In this document: piece after piece, positions 27,407-38,241 of the stretch
How positions within the stretch are numbered: position 1 is the first letter of the stretch
Layout: the number at the start of each line of letters is the position of its first letter
From: Woronichinia naegeliana WA131
Lineage (GTDB): Bacteria > Cyanobacteriota > Cyanobacteriia > Cyanobacteriales > Microcystaceae
DNA: 64,000 bases
Direction: 5' to 3'
NCBI GenBank assembly: GCA_025370055.1
Contig: CP073041.1
Span: 2,232,001 to 2,296,000 of the forward strand
Made by a program: the position numbers and the translations under genes
Notes under the pieces: model-generated
What the model saw: only the letters and a program-made list of their open reading frames with translations
The model's database searches: none
Told to the model about the DNA's origin: nothing

Positions 27407-28339
27407 ATGGCGATTGATTGGGTAAAAAGGCGGAACTGGTTTGCGATCGCCCTTCAGTGGCGAGGCTCTGTTATTCCAGCAATTTTACCGCGCACTTTGC
27501 TTTGTGTGGCTTTTTCCCTATTGGTGTTATTAGTTTACAAACGAGGGTTTTCAATTGGTCTGGCACCAACGGCCAGCGTACTACTTAACTTGGTTTTGGG
27601 GCTACTTTTAGTCTTTCGGACAAATACCGCTTATGAACGATTTTGGGAAGGTCGTCGGCTTTGGGGTAATCTGATTAACAACATTCGCAATCTGGCCAGA
27701 CATATTTGGGTAATTATCTTAGAAAAGGAAGAAAGCGATCGCCAAGAAAAGGAAGCCACGTTGGACTTATTAGCGGCTTTTGCAGTAGCCATGAAAACTC
27801 ATTTACGTCAGGAAGTCTTAGATGAAGAAATTGCCGTTTTATTATCGCCAACTTGTTATGCTAAATTGCACCAAATGAACAATCCTTCCTTGGAGATTGC
27901 GCTTTGGATTCAGGATTATTTACAGCATCAGTATCATCGTCGTTGTGTTAATTTGCATCAGTTATCGGATATGCAGCAGCTTTTGAATAACATGGTAGAT
28001 ACGCTGGGTGGTTGCGAGCGTATTCTCAGAACCCCTATCCCCTTAGCCTATGCGATTCATCTCAGACAACTCCTTTTAATTTATTGTTTGCTTTTACCCT
28101 TTCAATTTGTGAGAGAATTTGGTTGGTACACTATTGTTTTTGTGGCAATTCTCAGCTTTACCCTATTTGGGGTTGAGGAAATTGGCATTGAAATCGAAAA
28201 TCCTTTTGGCAGAGATCCTAATGATTTAAAGCTAGATAACTTTTGTGCCACTATCTGCACTAATGTCAATGACCTCAAAAAAGTAGAGCCTCTGAGTGCA
28301 AAGTTTCCTCCCTTTTCTGATGTTTCATCATTTGTTTAG
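27407..28339 (+). CDS. Bestrophin-family (UPF0187) anion channel protein
   Basis: 310 aa. Bestrophins are pentameric anion channels; in cyanobacteria and plastids they are thought to act at photosynthetic or cell membranes. Signature RTNTAYERFWEGRRLWG (about residues 65-81) follows two membrane helices (LPRTLLCVAFSLLVLLVYKRGF and VLLNLVLGLLLVF). A second hydrophobic pair lies near 220-255, followed by FGVEEIGIEIENPFGRDPNDL, the conserved C-terminal block. Confidence 0.92.
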   Translation: MAIDWVKRRNWFAIALQWRGSVIPAILPRTLLCVAFSLLVLLVYKRGFSIGLAPTASVLLNLVLGLLLVFRTNTAYERFWEGRRLWGNLINNIRNLARHIWVIILEKEESDRQEKEATLDLLAAFAVAMKTHLRQEVLDEEIAVLLSPTCYAKLHQMNNPSLEIALWIQDYLQHQYHRRCVNLHQLSDMQQLLNNMVDTLGGCERILRTPIPLAYAIHLRQLLLIYCLLLPFQFVREFGWYTIVFVAILSFTLFGVEEIGIEIENPFGRDPNDLKLDNFCATICTNVNDLKKVEPLSAKFPPFSDVSSFV

Positions 28340-28355
28340 TTAAGGGAAGCTAAGA

Positions 28356-28493
28356 ATGGAAGTGTTAGAGATTTTTGAACAATCTTTGATTTTTACGCTG
28401 GCCATTGCTATACCTAGCACGGTGATAATTTGCATTTTTAAGTTTAGCCCGCCAACTTTGGGGGATTTGGGGGGCGAAAATCTCAATCTATGA
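28356..28493 (+). CDS. Possible small single-span membrane peptide
   Basis: 45 aa with a hydrophobic segment (FTLAIAIPSTVIICIF) and AAGGGAAG upstream of the ATG. It lies 16 bases after the bestrophin stop. No family recognised; could be chance or a relic. Confidence 0.25.
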   Translation: MEVLEIFEQSLIFTLAIAIPSTVIICIFKFSPPTLGDLGGENLNL

Positions 28494-28620
28494 CCACGCA
28501 AAGATAGTTACAGTGATACTTAATTTGTTACGATTACACTAATGTATTGCCGATAACAAACAATTAGCTAATGTACACAGTTGTAACAGATGTGTGGGAC
28601 TAAAAATTTAATTTTGTTAT

Positions 28621-28693
28621 GGACGTAACTGGATTCGAACCAGTGACCCCATCGATGTCAACGATGTACTCTAACCAACTGAGCTATACGTCC
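28621..28693 (-). tRNA. tRNA-Val (GAC)
   Basis: Full cloverleaf on the minus strand: acceptor GGACGTA/TACGTCC, D arm GCTC..GAG, anticodon stem CATCG/CGATG with loop TTGACAT (anticodon GAC), T arm ACTGG-TTCGAAT-CCAGT. The CCA end is not encoded. Confidence 0.95.
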
Positions 28694-28775
28694 GTGTGGG
28701 AAACCACTATAACATAGATTCAACTTATTAGACAAGGGTTTTGAGCCTGTAATTTGGGATCATGGTCGGGGATTT

Positions 28776-29891
28776 CTAGATGCGAAAATAATGACTGACG
28801 ATTTTGACAATACGATCGCTGGCCTTTCCGTCTCCAAAGGGATTAATGGCATTGGCCATCTGTTGATAGGCAGTTGGACTACTCAATAATTCCCGTGCTG
28901 CATTAACTACCGTATCAGGCTCTGTTCCCACTAACTTGGCTGTTCCGGCTGCGATCGCCTCTGGTCGTTCAGTCGTTTCCCGTAACACTAACACCGGTTT
29001 GCCTAAACTAGGAGCTTCTTCTTGCAGTCCGCCGGAATCGGTTAGTAGTAAATAGGAGCGTTGAATAGCCCCGACCAGTTGACCATAATCCAATGGTTCA
29101 GTTAAAAAGACTTTGGGATGTTCCCCTAAGCGTTGCTGAATAGGTTCTCTGACCGTAGGATTGCGATGTAGGGGGAGTAATAGGGCGGTATCTGGAAATT
29201 CTGCTAAAATACGCTCAAAACTGGTGATAATGTCCTTTAACGGCTCTCCCCAATTTTCTCGACGGTGAACTGTTGCCAATAGGACTCGATAGCGATCCCA
29301 CTCTAGTCCAGCAATGGGACAAGCTGGTTCTTGACTAGCCACCGTTAACAAGGCATCAATGACCGTATTGCCCGTTAAATGAACCTCTCCTGTTACTCCA
29401 GAACGTCCTAAGTTTTCGAGGGCCAATTGAGTAGGCGCGAAGTGTAATTGGGTTAATTGAGAAATCAGGCGACGATTAGCTTCTTCAGGATAGGGATTAT
29501 AAATATTGTCGGTTCTTAGTCCGGCTTCCACATGACCAACGGGAATTTGCTGATAAAAGGCGGCGAGGGTGGCGGCAAAGGCAGTGGTCGTGTCTCCCTG
29601 TACAATCACCAGTTGCGGCGATCGCGCTTTGAATAATTGTTCTAAACCCTGCAAACTGCGACAGGTAATCTCGGTTAGCGTTTGTTTCGGCTGCATAATT
29701 TTTAAGTCTTCATCGGCCGTTAAGTGAAATAGTTCCATCACTTGCTCTACCATTTCCCGATGTTGTCCTGTCAAAATTACTTGGGTTTCAAAGGCGGGAT
29801 GCTTCTGGAATTGTTGGATAACAGGGGCTAACTTAATGGCTTCGGGACGTGTCCCTAGGGTAATACAGACAGAGAGACGAGAAGAGGTCAT
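28776..29891 (-). CDS. wecB: UDP-N-acetylglucosamine 2-epimerase (non-hydrolysing)
   Basis: 371 aa, normal length. Interconverts UDP-GlcNAc and UDP-ManNAc for surface polysaccharides. Family blocks: GTRPEAIKLAPV at the N-terminus, TGQHREMV, VQGDTTTAFA, HVEAGLRT (His-Val-Glu-Ala-Gly-Leu-Arg), and LLTDSGGLQEEAPSLGKPVLVLR near the C-terminus. Divergent from a glycosyltransferase gene 134 bases away, with which it may share surface-polysaccharide work. Confidence 0.96.
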   Translation of the reverse strand: MTSSRLSVCITLGTRPEAIKLAPVIQQFQKHPAFETQVILTGQHREMVEQVMELFHLTADEDLKIMQPKQTLTEITCRSLQGLEQLFKARSPQLVIVQGDTTTAFAATLAAFYQQIPVGHVEAGLRTDNIYNPYPEEANRRLISQLTQLHFAPTQLALENLGRSGVTGEVHLTGNTVIDALLTVASQEPACPIAGLEWDRYRVLLATVHRRENWGEPLKDIITSFERILAEFPDTALLLPLHRNPTVREPIQQRLGEHPKVFLTEPLDYGQLVGAIQRSYLLLTDSGGLQEEAPSLGKPVLVLRETTERPEAIAAGTAKLVGTEPDTVVNAARELLSSPTAYQQMANAINPFGDGKASDRIVKIVSHYFRI

Positions 29892-30025
29892 GAAAAATTA
29901 ATAATTTTGGCCAGAGGACTACATTTTTCCCATTGTACGCAAGATGGTTTCTTTCTCGGCTAAGAATTCTACTGTCAGGGAATTTTTCTTGATATATTAA
30001 TGCCTTATCCTGTCTGCTCTCTGCC

Positions 30026-31135
30026 ATGTCCCTAGAGGTTGCTCCGTCTCATCCCTTATTAGTTAATCTTTCCTTTCTATTAGCAGAAGCCACTGGTATT
30101 AGTATCTATGCCGCCAATATTTTCCCCTATTTAAAATCTCTTGAGCCGACGCTATTAACGAGTCATTCCTATCCTCATTTTAACTGTTATTCTATCCCTC
30201 CTAACTTAACTCCTGCCCAGGGTAGAAAAGGTCATTTTGATCGTCTAGGCTGGACACAATTTCAGTTACCGAAAATCTATCAAACACTACAGGCAGAATT
30301 ATTATTTTCCCCTGTTCCTGAAGCTCCTCTCTTTTCTCAATGCCGCTCGGTGGTGATGCTCCATGATCTGATTCCTTTGCGGTTTCCGAAATGGACTTCT
30401 CCACTTATGCCCTATTTTCACTTTTATATTCCGGCCGTTTTACGGCAAGCTGAACATATTCTCTGCAATTCCCAGGCAACGGCTGATGATGCTATTAATT
30501 TTTTAGGTATTCCTGCCCGTAAAATTACACCTATTTTATTAGGATATGATCAACAACATTTCCGCCCTTTGGAGCTTTCAAGCAAGGTAAAAACGTCTTC
30601 TCAGCCTTATTTTCTTTATCTGGGTCGTCATGATCCCCATAAAAATGTTTCTCGTTTAATTACGGCTTTTTCCCAGTTAGCTTCACCCCAGGATTATCAA
30701 CTTTGGCTGGCTGGCCCTCGCGATCGCCGTTATACCCCCAAATTATTAGCTCAAGCGCGGGAGTTAGGCATTGAACAACAGGTAAAGTGCCTGGATTATG
30801 TTCCCTATCACCAATTACCGATATTAATGAATCAGGCTCTAGGAATGGTTTTTCCCTCTCTGTGGGAAGGTTTTGGCTTTCCTGTGTTAGAAGGGATGGC
30901 CTGTGGAACCCCAGTGATTACTTCTAATTTGTCTTCTTTACCCGAAGTTGCCGGAGAGGCGGCCTTATTAGTCAATCCCTACAATGTTCAAGAACTTGCC
31001 CAGGCGATGCAACAATTGTGTGATGATTCCGATCTGCGATCGCAGTTAAGACAACGGGGTTTAGAACGGGCCAAAACCTTTAGTTGGCAAAAGACCGGTC
31101 AAGCTACCGTAGCGGTTTTACGTCAGTTAAGATAG
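30026..31135 (+). CDS. Glycosyltransferase family 4 (GT-B fold)
   Basis: 369 aa. N-terminal acceptor domain with [20 protein letters not shown]-terminal donor domain with [16 protein letters not shown] and the E-x7-E motif in [18 protein letters not shown], used by retaining GT4 enzymes to bind the sugar nucleotide. Substrate cannot be told; mannosyl- or glucosyl-transfer to a surface glycan is likely. Confidence 0.92.
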   Translation: MSLEVAPSHPLLVNLSFLLAEATGISIYAANIFPYLKSLEPTLLTSHSYPHFNCYSIPPNLTPAQGRKGHFDRLGWTQFQLPKIYQTLQAELLFSPVPEAPLFSQCRSVVMLHDLIPLRFPKWTSPLMPYFHFYIPAVLRQAEHILCNSQATADDAINFLGIPARKITPILLGYDQQHFRPLELSSKVKTSSQPYFLYLGRHDPHKNVSRLITAFSQLASPQDYQLWLAGPRDRRYTPKLLAQARELGIEQQVKCLDYVPYHQLPILMNQALGMVFPSLWEGFGFPVLEGMACGTPVITSNLSSLPEVAGEAALLVNPYNVQELAQAMQQLCDDSDLRSQLRQRGLERAKTFSWQKTGQATVAVLRQLR

Positions 31136-31179
31136 TTGTTATGTTCTTTTAAGATCGAGCCTGATCGGGAATAGAGTCT

Positions 31180-31653
31180 ATGCTGCCGTCTTGGCTTTAT
31201 ATTGGTGGGATTACCTTTGCGATCGCCTTTGGGCTAAACCGTCTTTCACCGAGGGATTTGCGCTGGTTTAACCGTTTGCGTCGTCCAGCCTGGTTAATCT
31301 TTGAGTGGGCCATTCCCTGGATTTGGATCAGTATTTTTATCTGTGGTGCCTGGTCTGCCACCGTTCTTTGGGAAACGGCTCCCCATCAATCCCTGACCTG
31401 GGCAATGTTAGCGGGCTATCTCGTCCTAGAAGTCGTGATTATGGCCTACACCCCCGTGATGTGTAAGTTGCGAAGTCTGCGGGTCGGAACGGCGATCGGT
31501 GCCACTGGCTTTTTTCTCGGCTTAGGATTAGCGGTTTGGGTATTTCCCGTTTCAGCAGTCGCGGGTGGTCTATTAATTCCCTATTTACTCTGGAGTCCCA
31601 TCGGAACCTATGTTACCTGGGCTATGATTCCTTTAAATTTGGGAGAATTGTAG
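31180..31653 (+). CDS. TspO/MBR family membrane protein
   Basis: 157 aa, five hydrophobic segments. TspO homologues bind porphyrins and take part in stress or tetrapyrrole regulation. WFNRLRRPAWLIFEWAIPWIWI matches the family's conserved W-x-RP region (usually PPxWxFGPVWxxLY), here in the variant common among cyanobacteria. Third of three collinear genes with the glycosyltransferase upstream and ftsW downstream. Confidence 0.8.
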   Translation: MLPSWLYIGGITFAIAFGLNRLSPRDLRWFNRLRRPAWLIFEWAIPWIWISIFICGAWSATVLWETAPHQSLTWAMLAGYLVLEVVIMAYTPVMCKLRSLRVGTAIGATGFFLGLGLAVWVFPVSAVAGGLLIPYLLWSPIGTYVTWAMIPLNLGEL

Positions 31654-31783
31654 AGAGAAAAATGAGCATCAACGCTGGTGGCCTAAGGAACAAATTTAAG
31701 CATCTTGACTTCCTAAAGACCTAAACTCTAATCTAGATCCAGATCCCCCTGAAGTGTAGTCAAAGAGAAGGTTTAACGCAAAA

Positions 31784-32971
31784 TTGTCTATTAAAGAGTC
31801 TATCGTTCGCTATCTTATCCCCTTTTATGATCCCAGTGTCTCTTCCTGGTCGGGAGAAGCTCGACTATTGCGCTGGTTTACCCTGGCTTGGCTATTAATG
31901 GGATTAATTGTTCTGTTTTCGGCTTCCTATCCTGAAGGGGTTGCGAACTATGACGATGGGCTTTATATCATCAAGCGTCAATTACTGTTTACCTGGCTAG
32001 GGTTGATCTGTTTTAACTTCATTGTGCGATCGCCCCTCACCAATATCCTAAAGATCACACCTTGGATGATCTTGGTTTTTCTGGGTTTAATCTTCTTGAC
32101 CTTGCTGGGATTGGGGACTGAGGTTAATGGTGCTACTCGTTGGATTGCCCTGGGCCCTTTTCTGTTACAACCCTCTGAATTCATGAAGCCTTTTTTGGTA
32201 CTTCAGAGTGCCTATCTGTTTGGCAATTGGCCACGATTACCTTGGCGAGTTCGTCTGCTTTGGCTGGCAATGTTTGGACTCATTTTAGGCGGTATTTTAC
32301 TTCAGCCGAATCTAAGTACCACTGCCCTTTGTGGCATGACGATCTGGTTAATTGCCCTAGCCTCTGGCTTGCCCTTTATTTATCTGGGAACGACTTCCGT
32401 TCTAGGCGTTTTAACGGCTGTGGCCAGTGTTAGCTTTCGGGAATATCAACGTAAACGGATTACCTCTTTTATGGATCCCTGGGCCGATCCGATGGGCAAT
32501 GGCTATCAATTAGTGCAAAGTCTCTATGCTGTTGGTTCTGGGGGATTAACGGGAACGGGCTATGGGATGTCCCAACAAAAGTTATTCTATCTTCCCATTC
32601 AATATACGGATTTTATTTTTTCTGTCTTTGCCGAGGAATTTGGGTTTATTGGCGGCATCGGCTTACTCTTCTTTTTACTGCTTTATGCCACCTTAGGACT
32701 ACGGGTTGCCATGCGTTGTCGTCATCGGGTCAAACGATTGGTGGCGATCGGAGTAGTCATTGTTTTAATTGGTCAATCTCTCCTCAATATCGGCGTGGCA
32801 ACTGGGGCCTTACCCACGACAGGTTTACCCTTTCCCCTATTTAGCTATGGAGGCAGTTCTAGTTTAGCCAGCTTAATTCTCGCGGCTTTAATTATTCGGG
32901 TCGCACGGGAGAGCAACGAGGCAGATGTGGTTTCTCTTAATCAATCTAGCAAGCCCTCTTTCTCCGCTTAG
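31784..32971 (+). CDS. ftsW: FtsW/RodA/SpoVE family septal peptidoglycan polymerase
   Basis: 395 aa, about ten transmembrane helices. Blocks: SSWSGEARLLRW near the N-terminus as in cyanobacterial FtsW, GATRWIALGPFLLQPSEFMKPF, NGYQLVQSLYAVGSGGLTGTGYG, and the C-terminal LPTTGLPFPLFSYGGSSSLASL. It polymerises lipid II at the septum with its partner PBP. The start is TTG (31784); no ATG is available in frame nearby, and the N-terminus fits the family. Confidence 0.92.
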   Translation: MSIKESIVRYLIPFYDPSVSSWSGEARLLRWFTLAWLLMGLIVLFSASYPEGVANYDDGLYIIKRQLLFTWLGLICFNFIVRSPLTNILKITPWMILVFLGLIFLTLLGLGTEVNGATRWIALGPFLLQPSEFMKPFLVLQSAYLFGNWPRLPWRVRLLWLAMFGLILGGILLQPNLSTTALCGMTIWLIALASGLPFIYLGTTSVLGVLTAVASVSFREYQRKRITSFMDPWADPMGNGYQLVQSLYAVGSGGLTGTGYGMSQQKLFYLPIQYTDFIFSVFAEEFGFIGGIGLLFFLLLYATLGLRVAMRCRHRVKRLVAIGVVIVLIGQSLLNIGVATGALPTTGLPFPLFSYGGSSSLASLILAALIIRVARESNEADVVSLNQSSKPSFSA

Positions 32972-33013
32972 ACAAATTCAGGAATCTGGTTATCTGCCCA
33001 GCCTAATTCGCTT

Positions 33014-34044
33014 GGCTCAATAGGTGTTTTGGGGAGTTAAGCAAGTAGATTTTGTAGTAAAGAACTCAAAAGGGCTTTGCCACGTTTTTTGGAATTATGG
33101 ACAAACTCAAAGAAACCCAGATATAAAGGCAGTTTTTCCTGAGAAATCCCCCGATGGGGACGTAACCAAGAGCGCAAAAGCGACCAAAATCCTTCCATCG
33201 TGTTGACATGGACTTCGCAAAAGCCATCGCCATCTTCGTCACGAGCATATTCTCCTGCTCCATGACACACTGTTTTATGGGGATAACCCCACTCAGTCAA
33301 GGCATTGTAAATGGCATACTCATCAGTATAAACTTGGCTACCTAGCATAATTGTTGCTTTAATAAGAGGTTCAATCGTGGTTCGTTGGACGTTGTCAAGC
33401 ATCCGAATGACAACTTCTCCCCCTCGCTCAATCATGCCGAAAATTGGCGGTTTTTCTTTCTCAAGCGTACCTCGACCTCGACTTCCTTTGAGGCGGTTAG
33501 TCCGTCCCTGTCGTCCTTTTTTTTGACCGCATCAGGATTACCTTTGTGTCCTGCTGTTACATAGACTTCATCGCATTCTACTTCCCCAGACAATTGCACT
33601 TCACCTTTGCCATCCACAATTCCTTGCCGTAATTGAGTCGTCATTTTTTGCACATCATCCTTATCTAGTCCCAGTTCCTTTGCAATCTGACCATTTGATA
33701 AGTTCAAACCCATTAAATACAAACACAGTATCCACACTCGCAACGGTTGATGGTGTCCAGCAAAAATTGTATCGGTAAGTCATCAAAATTTACTCCACAC
33801 CCTTTACACTGATAGCGTTGCCGCTCTACTTGGGTTTCATCCTTGCCTCGTTTAATGATACTTAAACTGTTACATTTGGGACAGCAGATCGCCGACAGCC
33901 ATCGCATTTTTCTGACAGTTTCATAGCACTTGGCATCATCGAGCAGATGGATTAGGTTGATTTCTAGCATTCAGCGTCAGAGAGAATCATTTATAGCCTT
34001 TATCCTACCAGCCTTCTATACCTCCCCGAAACACCTATTGAGCC
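33014..34044 (-). mobile_element. IS1595-family element, inactive
   Basis: 1031 bp with 23-bp inverted ends that differ at one base; each begins GGCTCAATAGGTGTTT. The transposase is broken by frameshifts. No clear 8-bp duplication: left flank ATTCGCTT, right flank TTTAAAAT. Confidence 0.85.
33037..33970 (-). pseudogene. IS1595-family transposase, frameshifted
   Basis: Three successive frames carry one protein. 33970-33713: zinc ribbon (CCPKCNS...CKGCGVNFDDL). 33743-33432: helix-turn-helix and GEVECDEVYVTAGHKG (first Asp). 33435-33037: VYTDEYAIYN (second Asp) and NTMEGFWSLLRSWLRPHRGIS (final catalytic region). At least two frameshifts separate them. Confidence 0.88.
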
Positions 34045-34180
34045 TTTAAAATAACCTTCCAAGTCCTGTGTATCGATGGGAATATTGTGGGTAAGGTTTA
34101 TTAGACGGATTAGCTTGCGAGGCAGATGATCTGGGGTTAGGGTAAGATAATGCCAAAATAAACTGTTTCTAGCAGAACAC

Positions 34181-34915
34181 ATGGAAAAATTGTACGAAGG
34201 TAAAGCCAAGATTCTCTATCCCACCGATGATCCAGGGATCCTGCTCACCATCTTTAAAGATGATGCCACCGCCTTCAATGCCCAAAAACGGGGACAAATT
34301 CAGGGCAAGGGAGAAATTAACTGTGCAATTTCGGCGGCCCTCTTTCAATGGTTAGCGTCTTTAGGCATTCCCACCCACTACCTAGATCAACCCACTGCCA
34401 ACCAAATGCGGGTCAAAGCAGTCAAAATTGTTCCCTTAGAAGTAGTAGTACGAAATATTGCGGCGGGAAGTCTCTGTAAACAAACAGGATTACCAGAAGG
34501 CAAAGTGTTGCCCTTTCCCCTGGTGGAATTCTATTTAAAAGATGATGCTCTGGGGGATCCCCTGCTGACACGCGATCGCATTTTGGTGCTAGAAATTGCC
34601 ACTGAGCCGGAATTACAACAACTTCAAGCCTTAGCCCTAACCATTAATCAACACTTAATAGCCTTCTTTAATCGCTGTCATATCACCCTAGTAGATTTTA
34701 AATTGGAATTTGGGATAGACTCTCAAGGTGAACTGCTATTAGCCGACGAAATTAGTCCAGATACTTGCCGATTGTGGGATCAGTCCCAAAGTGATCCGCA
34801 AGCCAGGGTTTTAGATAAAGATCGCTTTCGTCGAGACCTGGGACAAATCGAATCCGCTTATCAAACCGTGCAACAACGGGTACTAGCAGAGCTTTCCTCA
34901 CGGCTCCAGACTTGA
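34181..34915 (+). CDS. purC: Phosphoribosylaminoimidazole-succinocarboxamide synthase
   Basis: 244 aa, normal size. Ligates aspartate to CAIR in purine synthesis. LYEGKAKILYPTDDPGILLTIFKDDATAFN is the family N-terminus; VEVVVRN-type block VPLEVVVRNIAAGSLCK and the LEFG...LADEISPDTCRLWD active region are intact. Confidence 0.97.
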   Translation: MEKLYEGKAKILYPTDDPGILLTIFKDDATAFNAQKRGQIQGKGEINCAISAALFQWLASLGIPTHYLDQPTANQMRVKAVKIVPLEVVVRNIAAGSLCKQTGLPEGKVLPFPLVEFYLKDDALGDPLLTRDRILVLEIATEPELQQLQALALTINQHLIAFFNRCHITLVDFKLEFGIDSQGELLLADEISPDTCRLWDQSQSDPQARVLDKDRFRRDLGQIESAYQTVQQRVLAELSSRLQT

Positions 34916-35090
34916 GACTCAGAATACATTCAGGAACATTCTGAAGGCAGAAAAGTCAAGATGCAAGGCGAAAACAGTCTATTATCTGACTTGTCCTAGG
35001 GAAATTTGGCCATTATAATCAGCCAAAAATAGCACGATTCTGAAAACGATTTATTTATTCACTATTTATTGCTTGATTGGGTGTTTGGAC

Positions 35091-37370
35091 GTGTCAAAAG
35101 AGATTAAAATCGCGCATTACTCCCCTCTTTTCAGTCTTCTACTGACGACAATGGGGATGTTGGTTTATCCTGCGATCACAACTACGCCGCAGGCGATCGC
35201 GAAAGGCGCGACGATTACCCCTTTTCGGACTCCTGAATCTGGCCCGAACTGGGCTTTTCCTTACCAGCCTCAACTGGTCAATGCCAAGACAATTTTTAAA
35301 ACTCAGTCTCTTCAATCGGGCCCGTCTTTCCTTGCCCAAGACCCAACCCCCGAAGCCGCACCCTCCCCAGCAACACCGGCCACTGAAACCCCACCTCCTC
35401 AACCAGAGACTGAGCCAAAAGAACAGCCCAAGGAACAGCCGGCTACTCCCACCAGTACTGAACCCAAGCCCAGTGAAAATATTCCCACTTTTCAGCCTCC
35501 AGCCCCCGGAAGTGCTAATCCCAGTGTTAGTGAACCCAGTCCTCCTACTACGGGCAATGAACCTCGTGTATTAGTCAGTGAAGTGGCAATCGTAGGCGGT
35601 AATCCTGAACTAGAACAATTAGTTTATAACGTCATTCGCACTAAACCTGGCCGCACCACCACGCGCTCCCAACTTCAGGAAGATGTCAATGCCATTTATG
35701 CGACGGGCTTTTTTGGCAACGTCAAAGTCTCCCCAGAAGATACACCATTAGGGGTTAAGGTTACTTTTCAGGTACAACCCAACCCCACATTTAAAACCGT
35801 TGCTATTGACACCGTACCAGCCAGTGACAAGGCCCGTATTCTGCCGGATAAGGTAGTTCAAGAGACCTTTGGAGAACAATACGGCAAAATTCTCAATCTC
35901 AGAGATTTGCAAGAAGGCATCAAAAAAATTAATGAATGGTATTCCAGTAATGGCTATGACCTAGCTCAGATTGTTGGCTCTCCCAAAATTGGAGAAGATG
36001 GTACTGTCACCCTGGTGATTGCGGAAGGGATTGTTCAAAATATTCAAATCCGCTTTTTTAACGCGGAAGATGAACCCGCCGAAGGTCGTACCCGTGATTT
36101 TATCGTCACTCGCGAAATGCAGCTTAAGCCAGGAGATGTTTTTAATCGCAACTTAGCCCAAACGGATTTGCAACGGATCTATGGTTTAGGTCTATTTGAA
36201 GATGCCCGCCTGTCCTTTACACCAGGGACTGATCCCAGGGAAGTGATTGTCAATGTGGATGTGGTAGAAGGCAATACGGGATCGATCGCTGCCGGTGCCG
36301 GTATTAGCAGTACCAGTGGTCTATTTGGAACCTTGAGTTATCAGGAGAAAAACCTCGGTGGCAATGCCCAAACCCTGGGAACAGAATTTCAATTGGGGGA
36401 ACGGGAACTGCTCTTTGATGTTAGTTTTACCGATCCTTGGATTGCTGGCGATCCTTACCGAACCTCCTATTCTGTCAATGGCTTCCGTCGTCGTACTATC
36501 TCTTTGGTCTATGATGGTAATAACTCTTCGATTAGAACCCTGAACGGTTTTGATAGTCCCAGGGTTGTTCGTACCGGATTAGGGGTGAATTTCTCCCGTC
36601 CGTTAGCGAAAGATGTGTTTTCCATCCCTGATTGGCGATTATCAACCGGTTTTCTCTATCAACATGTTGTCCTTGAAAACTCTAGTGGTGATGTGTCTTC
36701 CTTATCGGCTCCGATTAACGGCTTTGGAGAACAGCTACTGGCCTTCAATCAGGGGGGGATTGACGATCTCTTTATTCTCTCTTTTGGTGCTTCTCAGGAT
36801 AACCGTAATAGTCCTTTGCAACCCACCAGTGGTTCTGTCACTCGCATCAATATGGAGCAGTCAGTTCCTTTGAGTTCTAATGGCATTATCTTTAACCGTG
36901 TCCGAGGCAGTTACAGCTACTATATTCCGGTAGATTGGTTGAATTTAACGAGTTTTGGTTTTACGGAGTCCACTCAGCCCCAAACGATCGCCTTTAATAT
37001 TCAGGGAGGAACAGTCTTTGGTGATTTACCCCCCTATGAAGCCTATATTGTTGGGGGAAGTAACTCAGTTCGGGGCTATGCAGAAGGAGAATTGGGGAAC
37101 GGTCGGAGTTATGTGCAGGCCACAGCAGAATATCGTTTTCCCATTATTTCGGCGGTGGGGGGTGCGCTCTTCTTTGACTATGGTTCAACCTTAGGTTCAG
37201 ACTACGCAGTACCAGGGATTCCTTCGGTGATTCGGGGTTTACCGGGTCAAGGTTACGGTTATGGCATTGGGGTACGGATTCAATCGCCAGTGGGCCCCAT
37301 TCGGATTGACTATGGTATCAATGAGCAGGGGGGATCACGGGTGAACTTTGGGATTGGAGAGAAATTCTAA
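35091..37370 (+). CDS. bamA: Omp85/BamA-type outer-membrane assembly protein
   Basis: About 759 aa. Inserts beta-barrel proteins in the outer membrane; the cyanobacterial form is the relative of chloroplast Toc75. Layout: signal-like segment ([18 protein letters not shown]), a Pro/Glu/Thr-rich linker (about 75-150), three POTRA domains (about 160-400), and a C-terminal 16-strand barrel with [11 protein letters not shown] (the VRGY/F motif) and a final aromatic F. I use the GTG at 35091; a TTG at 35073 in the same frame adds six residues. lpxC follows two bases after the stop. Confidence 0.93.
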   Translation: MSKEIKIAHYSPLFSLLLTTMGMLVYPAITTTPQAIAKGATITPFRTPESGPNWAFPYQPQLVNAKTIFKTQSLQSGPSFLAQDPTPEAAPSPATPATETPPPQPETEPKEQPKEQPATPTSTEPKPSENIPTFQPPAPGSANPSVSEPSPPTTGNEPRVLVSEVAIVGGNPELEQLVYNVIRTKPGRTTTRSQLQEDVNAIYATGFFGNVKVSPEDTPLGVKVTFQVQPNPTFKTVAIDTVPASDKARILPDKVVQETFGEQYGKILNLRDLQEGIKKINEWYSSNGYDLAQIVGSPKIGEDGTVTLVIAEGIVQNIQIRFFNAEDEPAEGRTRDFIVTREMQLKPGDVFNRNLAQTDLQRIYGLGLFEDARLSFTPGTDPREVIVNVDVVEGNTGSIAAGAGISSTSGLFGTLSYQEKNLGGNAQTLGTEFQLGERELLFDVSFTDPWIAGDPYRTSYSVNGFRRRTISLVYDGNNSSIRTLNGFDSPRVVRTGLGVNFSRPLAKDVFSIPDWRLSTGFLYQHVVLENSSGDVSSLSAPINGFGEQLLAFNQGGIDDLFILSFGASQDNRNSPLQPTSGSVTRINMEQSVPLSSNGIIFNRVRGSYSYYIPVDWLNLTSFGFTESTQPQTIAFNIQGGTVFGDLPPYEAYIVGGSNSVRGYAEGELGNGRSYVQATAEYRFPIISAVGGALFFDYGSTLGSDYAVPGIPSVIRGLPGQGYGYGIGVRIQSPVGPIRIDYGINEQGGSRVNFGIGEKF

Positions 37371-37372
37371 GT

Positions 37373-38212
37373 ATGCCCAGAACTCTAAAAGCCAGTTTTG
37401 CGATCGCGGGGGTGGGGCTACATTCGGGGATTACCACCCAGGTAAGGGTTTTACCTTCTCAGACTGGGCAAGGACGTTATTTTGTGCGGGTAGATTTGCC
37501 AGATCGCCCTCGGATTCCGGCCAGTTTGGGGATTGTGCGGGAGGCAATGCTGTCAACGGAATTGGGAGAAAGTCCGGCTACGGTTCGTACGGTAGAACAT
37601 TTGTTGGCAGCTCTCGTGGCCAGTGGGGTGGATGAAGCTTGTATTGAAATTGATGGCTCGGAAGTGCCGCTTTTGGATGGTTCTGCCCAGGTTTGGGTGG
37701 AGGCGATCGCTGAGGTTGGGGTAACTTCTCTTGCAATGGATGATCCGAGCCGATCAGTAATCCATGAACCAATTTGGTATCAGGAAGGAGATGCCTTTGT
37801 AGCAGCCTTGCCCTGTTCAGAGTTACGGTTTAGTTACGGTGTAGATTATCCCTATGCCATCATTGGTCGTCAATGGTTTACCTGGCTTCCCGATCTCGAA
37901 CCCTTTGCAACCGCGATCGCCCCAGCCCGTACCTTTGGTTTTGCCGATCAAATTGAACAGTTACAACAGGCCGGTTTAATTAAAGGCGGTAGTTTGGAGA
38001 ATGCTTTGGTCTGCGATCAGGAAAAATGGCTTAATCCGCCTCTGCGCTTTGTTGATGAACCTGTGCGCCATAAGTTACTGGATCTGATTGGTGATTTAAG
38101 TTTGTTGGGAAATATTCCCCAAGCCCATTTTCTGGCCTATAAGGCCAGTCATAAATTGCATACTCAATTAGCCAAGCGCGTTGCTGAACAGTTAGGACTT
38201 TTCTCTGCATAA
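37373..38212 (+). CDS. lpxC: UDP-3-O-acyl-N-acetylglucosamine deacetylase
   Basis: 279 aa. Zinc enzyme for the committed step of lipid A synthesis. GVGLHSG at the N-terminus, TVEHLLAAL (zinc His), [10 protein letters not shown], and [15 protein letters not shown] with the H-x3-D zinc motif, then a later catalytic His in [16 protein letters not shown]. It forms an operon with bamA. The fabZ and lpxA genes that commonly follow are absent; a convergent STAND gene takes their place. Confidence 0.96.
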   Translation: MPRTLKASFAIAGVGLHSGITTQVRVLPSQTGQGRYFVRVDLPDRPRIPASLGIVREAMLSTELGESPATVRTVEHLLAALVASGVDEACIEIDGSEVPLLDGSAQVWVEAIAEVGVTSLAMDDPSRSVIHEPIWYQEGDAFVAALPCSELRFSYGVDYPYAIIGRQWFTWLPDLEPFATAIAPARTFGFADQIEQLQQAGLIKGGSLENALVCDQEKWLNPPLRFVDEPVRHKLLDLIGDLSLLGNIPQAHFLAYKASHKLHTQLAKRVAEQLGLFSA

Positions 38213-38241
38213 ACGGCGAAAGTTTACTTCAAAAAGATTTG

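Noticed and set aside
33014-34044. IS1595 element as active
   Set aside because: Its transposase needs at least two frameshifts to read through, and no slippery sequence was evident at the junctions.
35139-35574. Extra open frames over the Pro-rich linker of BamA
   Set aside because: They arise from the repetitive CCN/GAA composition of the linker and lack start signals.
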